A stretch of DNA of 10,076 nucleotides, from NCBI GenBank assembly GCA_003501565.1, contig DNPC01000430.1:1-10076 (forward strand), in the 5' to 3' direction. The first letter of the stretch is position 1; each line of letters begins with the position of its first letter. Shown here one piece after another: positions 1 to 8,800 of this stretch. The stretch comes from Planctomycetaceae bacterium (GTDB lineage: Bacteria > Planctomycetota > Planctomycetia > Pirellulales > Pirellulaceae). The notes beneath the pieces are model-generated. The model saw nothing but the letters and a program-made list of their open reading frames with translations, was not told the origin of the DNA and searched no databases. Made by a program: the position numbers and the translations under genes.

Positions 1-1
1 C

Positions 2-34
2 GAGCACGGCGAAGAAGGCTACATCTTCATGTAG
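2..34 (+). CDS. C-terminal end of an unidentified upstream gene (partial)
   Basis: The first bases read in frame as EHGEEGYIFM followed by a TAG stop at 32-34. This is a plausible, acidic-to-hydrophobic C-terminus of a gene that begins left of the window. It is too short to identify, and it does not look like the usual C-terminus of ribosomal protein L7/L12, the gene that often precedes rpoB. A competing frame stays open from the left edge to a TGA at 174-176 (about 57 codons), but it runs through two inverted repeats and its translation looks less like a protein. Frame choice is a judgement from composition only. Confidence 0.3.
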   Translation, partial: EHGEEGYIFM

Positions 35-82
35 CGAACCTTGGTGGCTGAGTAAAAAACCTGCCACCGTAGGATTCGCCGA

Positions 83-110
83 CAGCTTCCCAACGCGGTG
101 GGAAACGCTG
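83..110. other. Inverted repeat / RNA hairpin
   Basis: TTCCCA (87-92) pairs perfectly with TGGGAA (99-104) around the six-base loop ACGCGG. The stem is lengthened by CAGC (83-86) pairing with GCTG (107-110) across a two-base bulge. It lies about 50 bases after the stop of the partial upstream gene, so it could protect or define a transcript end. There is no T-run on either side, which argues against a rho-independent terminator. Confidence 0.45.
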
Positions 111-164
111 ATGGAAAAAGCCGCAGGGATGGATTCACCAGGTAAGAGCCAACAGCAGGCTTTC

Positions 165-185
165 ACTGGGGAATGAATCCCCAGT
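165..185. other. Perfect 8-bp inverted repeat / hairpin
   Basis: ACTGGGGA (165-172) is perfectly complementary to TCCCCAGT (178-185), with loop ATGAA. It is the longest uninterrupted stem in the upstream gap. It could be an RNA hairpin or a palindromic protein-binding site lying about 64 bases upstream of the possible -10 box at 249-254. No T-run follows on either strand. Confidence 0.45.
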
Positions 186-248
186 TCGCAAAAGCTAAGG
201 TCGCCGTGTATCTGCTCGTTTCTTAAACCAGGAAGCCTCCGAAGCTGT

Positions 249-254
249 TACAAT
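249..254 (+). promoter_or_regulatory. Possible -10 element for the secreted-protein gene
   Basis: TACAAT matches the sigma-70 -10 consensus TATAAT at five of six bases and lies 35 bases upstream of the ATG at 290, a reasonable place for a promoter with a short leader. No good -35 box sits 16-18 bases upstream (the region reads roughly TTAAACCAGG), so this is only a partial match and a chance hit is possible. Confidence 0.25.
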
Positions 255-289
255 GGGAAGCATCTGATCTCAGCACCAGGAGGCCGACC

Positions 290-1291
290 ATGCGAACGAA
301 GCCTTTGCGATCCGCTACTTCATGTTGCTGCACCGTTTTTGCTTTGCTTATTGCCTCAGCCTCTGCCCAATCAGCCGATCAGCAAACGGGCTTTGAGCCA
401 CAGCAACCCTCGACTGGGCATGCTAATTCCACCCGCTTAGCCAGCGACAACTGGGAAGCCATGGGGCGCGAGCTCAAACAAAATCGCGACCGACTGAAGT
501 CAGCTACGGCAACAGCGGCCATCCAGTGGTGGGTGCAATTTGAACAAGACTCTGCTCCAACCAAGGTCAACGATTCCACAGCTCGGATCTGGTACGCAGC
601 CCCCAAGTATCGCGTCCACGTTAAATCGGACATTCGCTTGGTTGCACCTAGGAAACACGATGCGCGTAAAGATGCGAATGAAACTGGCATAGACAGCAGT
701 TTGGTGGATACGAAGATCGCCCAACAATTAATCATCTTCGATGGGCACTCAACTTTCGAAGCGATCAAGTACCGTGACGGCAGTGTTCGGAAGATTAACT
801 CTGGACGCAGGTATGAGCTGCCGCTCCTATTCGCGGGCTTTCCGTACTATCCGCCGGTCTTCCCTGCCAAGAGGCTTCTGGATCCTAGAGCATTTTCTCG
901 GGAGCTGGTCCGCTGCGTTCAATCGCCGAGCGGTGGAATCTATGCAGTGAACCGCACCGGAGAGCATCGGCATCGCTTAATCGCTCGCTCGGGCTCATTC
1001 TCAGACATCGAGCGGAGCATTGCCGTCTCAGTTCTTGGGCGTTCAGAAACGACGCTTAATTGGGGTGAATCCAATGGAATCGCGTTCGTCAAACAATTCA
1101 ACTCGGCCACAAGCCGGTCGGGCAGCTCCATTTTTCGGCGCGGCGCGATGACCAAGCACTTCGAATTCACCAGATTTGACGCGAACGTCGCCATCTCCCC
1201 TGCTGTCTTCTCCACATCCGGCTGGCCTCCCTCTGTCGACGGACAGGAAGCCATCGCCCTACCAGCCAACTCCAACCGCCGCTTTTGGTAG
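290..1291 (+). CDS. Secreted protein of unknown function, possibly LolA-like fold
   Basis: This 333-residue protein is predicted to be exported. A basic N-terminus (MRTKPLRS) is followed by a hydrophobic stretch at about residues 12-24 and an ASA cleavage motif ending at Ala26, a typical Sec signal peptide. Three adjacent Cys (12-14) lie inside the hydrophobic core rather than at a lipobox, so it is probably not a lipoprotein. The mature part has short alternating strand-like segments (IQWWVQFEQ, ARIWYAAPKYRVHV, QQLIIFDGHSTFEAIKY) and ends with FDANVAISPAVFSTSGW. This resembles the closing strands of LolA-type lipoprotein-carrier folds, in which a similar D-P-x-x-F stretch occurs. That likeness is inference from memory. 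The start is fixed by AGGAGG at 278-283, six bases before ATG. It may be transcribed separately from rpoB. Substrate and role are unknown. Confidence 0.85.
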   Translation: MRTKPLRSATSCCCTVFALLIASASAQSADQQTGFEPQQPSTGHANSTRLASDNWEAMGRELKQNRDRLKSATATAAIQWWVQFEQDSAPTKVNDSTARIWYAAPKYRVHVKSDIRLVAPRKHDARKDANETGIDSSLVDTKIAQQLIIFDGHSTFEAIKYRDGSVRKINSGRRYELPLLFAGFPYYPPVFPAKRLLDPRAFSRELVRCVQSPSGGIYAVNRTGEHRHRLIARSGSFSDIERSIAVSVLGRSETTLNWGESNGIAFVKQFNSATSRSGSSIFRRGAMTKHFEFTRFDANVAISPAVFSTSGWPPSVDGQEAIALPANSNRRFW

Positions 1292-1296
1292 GAGTT

Positions 1297-1343
1297 TGTT
1301 GAGTCACCGGGGCCAAACCCTTTAGAGGCCGCGATACTCAACA
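1297..1343 (+). other. Nested stem-loop after the secreted-protein gene
   Basis: TGTTGAGT (1297-1304) pairs perfectly with ACTCAACA (1336-1343). Inside it, GGCC (1311-1314) can pair with GGCC (1327-1330) around a 12-base loop. The stem begins five bases after the TAG stop at 1289-1291, a typical site for a 3'-end hairpin, but no T-run follows, so it is not a classic intrinsic terminator. Its last base is also the first base of AGGAG (1343-1347), so it could influence translation of the small ORF at 1356 if that ORF is real. Confidence 0.4.
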
Positions 1344-1355
1344 GGAGTCAGACGC

Positions 1356-1619
1356 ATGAATTTACACCACGGGTTGTCTCGCTGGCTCCACGGTTTATCC
1401 GCGCGAGAAACCTCTGCCAACCATTGCCGTGAGGCACCAAAACTCGGAGTTTCCGGCACGAATTGGAAGAAGCAAGAATCGCTGGCAAGGGACAACCGCG
1501 GCGGCGAGGAGCACATGGCGCGCCGTTTTTGGAAAAGTCTGCGAAATCGGGGCCAACTTGGGTTTGCGAGGTTTGGGGAATACGGATATATTCATCGGTT
1601 CGCATGCAGGCTCAGCTAA
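1356..1619 (+). CDS. Doubtful 87-residue hypothetical protein
   Basis: An ATG at 1356 is preceded by AGGAG (1343-1347) at a good eight-base spacing and opens 87 codons ending in TAA. The product is basic and rich in Arg, Gly, Trp and His, with no signal peptide, membrane segment or recognisable motif. Against it being a gene: overlapping frames of similar size are open on both strands, codon use shows no clear bias like that of rpoB, and a promoter candidate for rpoB lies inside its 3' end. I do not recognise it. It may be a real small gene, a leader peptide or chance. Confidence 0.2.
   Translation: MNLHHGLSRWLHGLSARETSANHCREAPKLGVSGTNWKKQESLARDNRGGEEHMARRFWKSLRNRGQLGFARFGEYGYIHRFACRLS
1564..1592 (+). 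promoter_or_regulatory. Candidate rpoB promoter, sigma-70 type
   Basis: TTGCGA (1564-1569, four of six matches to TTGACA) is separated by exactly 17 bases from TATATT (1587-1592, five of six matches to TATAAT). Transcription would start near 1599 and give a leader of about 250 bases before rpoB. Because rplL does not directly precede rpoB, a promoter in this gap is expected, and this is the best match I found by eye. A lone TATAGC at 1659-1664 lacks a -35 partner. Confidence 0.4.
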
Positions 1620-1671
1620 ATCTTCCGGAATTCCCATACCCCTCTATTGCTCAGTGCATATAGCCCACTGT

Positions 1672-1737
1672 GCGCAAGGACGTCGCATTTCAAGCGCGGC
1701 ACGGACGCATTGCCCTCGCGGCTGTGCGCGGGACGCA
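1672..1737 (+). repeat. Three-copy imperfect direct repeat in the rpoB leader
   Basis: A GCGC core followed by GGACG and then GCA or CA occurs three times: 1672-1687 (GCGC, AA, GGACG, TC, GCA), 1694-1709 (GCGC, GGCAC, GGACG, CA) and 1726-1737 (GCGC, G, GGACG, CA). The GGACG blocks start at 1678, 1703 and 1731, so they are 25 and 28 bases apart. The first and third copies also share the preceding CTGT, making CTGTGCGC identical at 1668-1675 and 1722-1729. The repeats lie downstream of the promoter candidate, in the probable untranslated leader. Confidence 0.35.
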
Positions 1738-1852
1738 GATGCAGCCCTAACTAGCTGGCCCACCTAGACTTAGATCAATTCGACAACAGAAGAAATCGAT
1801 CGCTCACCAGGCGACCCGATTCAGGTTTCCCCTTTAGGAGAACGTTTCGTCA

Positions 1853-5572
<3,720 letters not shown>

Positions 5573-5601
5573 ACGTTCGCAGTGGATGCGACGCGCGTCA
5601 A

Positions 5602-5627
5602 TCAGGCGCCGGAAATCGGCGCACTGA
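5602..5627 (+). other. GC-rich hairpin after rpoB
   Basis: GCGCCG (5606-5611) pairs with CGGCGC (5617-5622) around the loop GAAAT. TCAG (5602-5605) then pairs with CTGA (5624-5627) across a single bulged A. The result is a 10-bp stem, the strongest in the spacer, starting 29 bases after the rpoB stop. The following sequence (CACAACGCCC) is not T-rich, so an RNA-processing, stability or pausing role fits better than termination. Confidence 0.5.
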
Positions 5628-5642
5628 CACAACGCCCTCGGC

Positions 5643-5660
5643 GTGAACACAACTGTTCAC
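5643..5660 (+). other. Perfect 7-bp hairpin in the rpoB-rpoC spacer
   Basis: GTGAACA (5643-5649) pairs perfectly with TGTTCAC (5654-5660) around the loop CAAC. It stands 15 bases after the previous stem, forming a tandem pair. As DNA it is also a palindrome that a dimeric regulator could bind. No T-run follows. Confidence 0.45.
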
Positions 5661-5711
5661 CCACGCATCATTAGCTTGCGAACAACTTGACGCACCGACG
5701 AGCCTTGCTTC

Positions 5712-5726
5712 ACAAGCATGGCTTGT
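5712..5726 (+). other. Short 6-bp hairpin in the rpoB-rpoC spacer
   Basis: ACAAGC (5712-5717) pairs with GCTTGT (5721-5726) around the three-base loop ATG. A 6-bp stem alone is weak evidence. It is listed because it is the third inverted repeat in this spacer. Confidence 0.3.
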
Positions 5727-5762
5727 CGAAGACTCAGCCTAAACCAATACCCAACAACTTTC

Positions 5763-5810
5763 CTCGCCATCTGTTCTCCTGCTTTCGCGGGCATGATTGC
5801 AGGCGGCGAG
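5763..5810 (+). other. Nested stem just upstream of the rpoC ribosome-binding site
   Basis: CTCGCC (5763-5768) pairs with GGCGAG (5805-5810). Inside it, CCTGC (5778-5782) pairs with GCAGG (5799-5803), giving a two-tier stem with a 16-base terminal loop. It ends 16 bases before the rpoC Shine-Dalgarno (5827-5831), close enough to affect ribosome access. The pairing is exact, but the loops are large, so stability is uncertain. Confidence 0.3.
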
Positions 5811-5840
5811 TTGATTCGAAAGTCTTAGGAGCAACGGCAT

Positions 5841-8800
5841 ATGTCGACCGCCGAAACGACCTACGATCGCGTCAATGACTTCACCAGTGTTAAGATCAGC
5901 CTTGCACGTCCGCAGGACATTCGCAGCTGGTCCTTTGGCGAAGTAAAGAAGCCAGAGACGATCAATTACCGGACTTACCGACCTGAAAAGGACGGTTTGT
6001 TCTGTGAGCGAATTTTTGGACCTGAAAAGGACTGGGAATGCGCATGCGGTAAATACCGCGGCATGAAGTACAAGGGCATGATCTGCGACCGCTGTGGTGT
6101 GAAGGTCACCCACTCGCGCGTACGACGCAAGCGAATGGGCCACATCGAACTAGCCGCGCCGATCGTGCACATCTGGTTCTTCAAAGCGATGCCCAGCCGC
6201 TTGGGCGCATTGCTTGGAATGAAGACATCCAGCTTGGAAAAGGTTATCTATTTCCAAGACTATGTCGTTACCGATCCCAAGGAAACCGAACTCGAGCAAT
6301 TCCAACTGCTCAGCGAAGGCGAGTACCGTGAAGCGCGTACGCAGTACGGCGACGGGTCCTTCGAAGCTGGCATGGGTGCCGAGACGATCCGTGATTTGCT
6401 AACGAATCTCGACCTCTCAGAACTGGGCGAGCGTCTACGCAAAGAGTTGGCGGAAACCAACAGCAAGCAGAAGAAAAAGGATCTTAGTACTCGTCTGAAA
6501 CTCGTCGAGGCGATCCGCGATAGCGACAACCGTCCCGAATGGATGGTGCTGGATGTTATTCCGGTTATCCCGCCAGACCTGCGACCTCTGGTCCTGCTAG
6601 ATAGCGGTAACTTCGCTACCAGTGACCTCAACGATCTCTATCGCCGAATCATTAACCGAAACAATCGACTGCGAAAGCTGGTCGACTTAAACGCGCCAGA
6701 GGTCATCATCCGTAACGAGAAACGGATGCTGCAGCAATCTGTCGATGCGCTGTTCGATAATAACCGCTGCAAACGGCCCGTTCTGGGCAGCAGCAATCGA
6801 CCGCTGAAGTCCTTGACCGATATGATCAAGGGTAAGCAGGGGCGATTCCGTGAAAACCTACTTGGAAAGCGAGTCGACTATTCAGCGCGTAGTGTGATCG
6901 TTGTTGGTCCGCGTCTGCGACTGCACCAATGCGGCCTGCCTAAGAAGATCGCTCTTGAGCTCTTCCAGCCTTTCATTATCCGCAAACTGAAGGATCTCGG
7001 TCACGCCGACACGATCAAGTCTGCGAAGAAGATGCTTGAGCGGAAGGACGAAGAAGTCTGGGATATCCTCGAGCAGGTAATTCGCAACCACCCAGTATTG
7101 CTCAACCGTGCACCGACACTGCACCGGATGGGGATCCAAGCCTTTGAACCGATATTGGTCGAAGGCAACGCGATCCACCTGCATCCGCTGGTTTGCAAGG
7201 GCTTCAACGCAGACTTTGACGGTGACCAGATGGCAGTCCACTTGCCACTCTCATTGGAAGCTCAGGTCGAAGCTCATACATTGATGATGAGTACCCACAA
7301 CATTTTCGCGCCGAGTAACGGTCGGCCGATTATGAGCCCGTCGCAGGACACGGTGATGGGTTGCTACTTCATCACCGTAGCTAAGCCTGACATGAAGGGC
7401 GAGGGCATGGTGTTCTCGACAATGCAGGAAGCCGACTTGGCGTTCAACCAAGGCGTCATCCACCTGCACGCGAACATCAAAGTCCGGTTGCCGAAATACC
7501 GCCGACTGAAGACCGAAGACGGATCTGGCAAGTTCGGTGATACGATCGAAACTACCTATGGTCGTGTTCTATTCAACATGATGCTCCCAGATGGGATGGA
7601 CTTCTACAATTTCGCGCTCCGGGGCAGCGACCTCGCCGCAGTCATCAGCGACTGCTACCAGCGACTTGGACGAAAGGCCACCATCAACCTTCTCGATGAC
7701 ATGAACCAACTTGGCTTCCGCGAGTCGACCAAGAGTGGTTTGTCATTCGGCGCAGATGACCTGGTGACTCCGGATTCGAAGCATCAGTTCATTGCCGAAA
7801 CCGAGAAAGAGGTCATGAAGTACAAGAAGCGGCACGACCGCGGCTTGATCACTCAAACCGAACGTTACCGCCAGGTGCTCGACCTCTGGACGCACGCCCG
7901 TGAAAACATCACAAAAGACATGATGGCGGCGATGGAGCACGATGATCACTTGGGTGATTGGTACATCAACCCTGTATTCTTGATGGCTCACTCCGGTGCT
8001 CGGGGTGGTATCGAGCAAATTCGTCAGCTCGCTGGGATGCGAGGACTGATGGCCAAGCCGACCGGGGAGATTATTGAAACTCCAATTAAGGCTAACTTCC
8101 GGGAAGGCCTCTCGGTACTGGAGTATTTCTCCAGTACTCACGGTGCTCGGAAAGGTTTGGCGGATACGGCTTTGAAGACCGCTGACTCGGGATACCTCAC
8201 TCGGAAATTGGCCGACGTTGCCCAGAACGTGGTAATCACGATGGACGACTGCGGCACCACCCAGGGTATTACCAAGGGGGTTGTTTACCGCGGTGAAAAA
8301 GTTGAAGTGCGTTTGGTTGAAGCGATCAATGGCCGGGTCTCACGGCACAACATCGTGAACCCGGTAACGGACGAGGTGATCGTCAAAGAGAATGAGATGA
8401 TCACGGCCGAGATTGCACGCAAGATCGAAGAAATGGGCCTTGAGAAAATTCAGGTCCGCAGCCCGATGACTTGCGACGCGTCGCTTGGTGTTTGCCGCCG
8501 TTGCTACGGCATGGATATGTCCACCGGTGCGATGGTCGAAGAGGGTATGGCTGTCGGTATCATCGCCGCTCAGTCGATCGGTGAACCCGGAACACAGTTG
8601 ACGATGCGGACATTCCACATCGGTGGTGCCGTAAACACCAGCGTTGAAGACAGCGAGATTCGCGCTAAGAAAGCGGGTACAGTCAAGTTTGCCAAAATGC
8701 GTTGTGTAACCAATGACGAAGGCAAGCAAATCGTACTGACGCGAAATAGTGAAATCGTCATGCTCGATCCGAAGGGTCGCGAGCTCGAAAAGTATGACAT

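Larger units (their letters stand above)
35..289. other. Non-coding gap with inverted repeats, upstream of the secreted-protein gene
   Basis: No convincing gene is present. The gap holds a weak inverted repeat (GGTGGC 43-48 with GCCACC 63-68, 14-base loop), two stronger ones listed separately (83-110 and 165-185), a possible -10 box at 249-254 and the Shine-Dalgarno of the next gene at 278-283. None of the stems is followed by a T-run, so none is a classic intrinsic terminator, although they lie where a 3' end of the upstream gene and a 5' leader of the next would be expected. Confidence 0.5.
1292..1852. other. Long gap between the secreted-protein gene and rpoB
   Basis: The 561 bases hold a nested inverted repeat at 1297-1343, a doubtful 87-codon ORF (1356-1619), a promoter candidate (1564-1592), a three-copy motif (1672-1737) and the rpoB Shine-Dalgarno (AGGAG, 1836-1840). 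Open frames occur on both strands and overlap each other, none resembling a known protein, so most of this is best read as regulatory or untranslated sequence. Neither rplJ nor rplL is present. Confidence 0.6.
5573..5840. other. Structured rpoB-rpoC spacer
   Basis: The 268-base gap contains four inverted repeats (listed separately), no convincing ORF and no clear promoter. TTGACG at 5687-5692 has no -10 partner at the right distance. No stem is followed by a T-run, so the two genes are probably co-transcribed through it. The gap ends with AGGAG at 5827-5831, nine bases before the rpoC ATG. A reading frame at 5687-5878 overlaps the rpoC start and looks like chance. Confidence 0.6.

Noticed and set aside
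1395..1637. 80-codon minus-strand frame in the gap before rpoB
   Set aside because: A GAGG lies too close to the start for a normal ribosome-binding site, several frames on both strands are open here, and no motif is visible.
1429..1767. 112-codon plus-strand frame starting with GTG
   Set aside because: It has no Shine-Dalgarno, overlaps the better-placed ATG frame at 1356, and runs through the promoter candidate and the repeated motif.
5602..5627. Rho-independent terminator between rpoB and rpoC
   Set aside because: The stem is strong but no T-run follows, and terminating here would cut rpoC off from its only plausible promoter.
5687..5878. 63-codon plus-strand frame in the rpoB-rpoC spacer
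   Set aside because: It overlaps the rpoC start in another frame, has no good ribosome-binding site and gives an Arg-rich, unrecognisable product.
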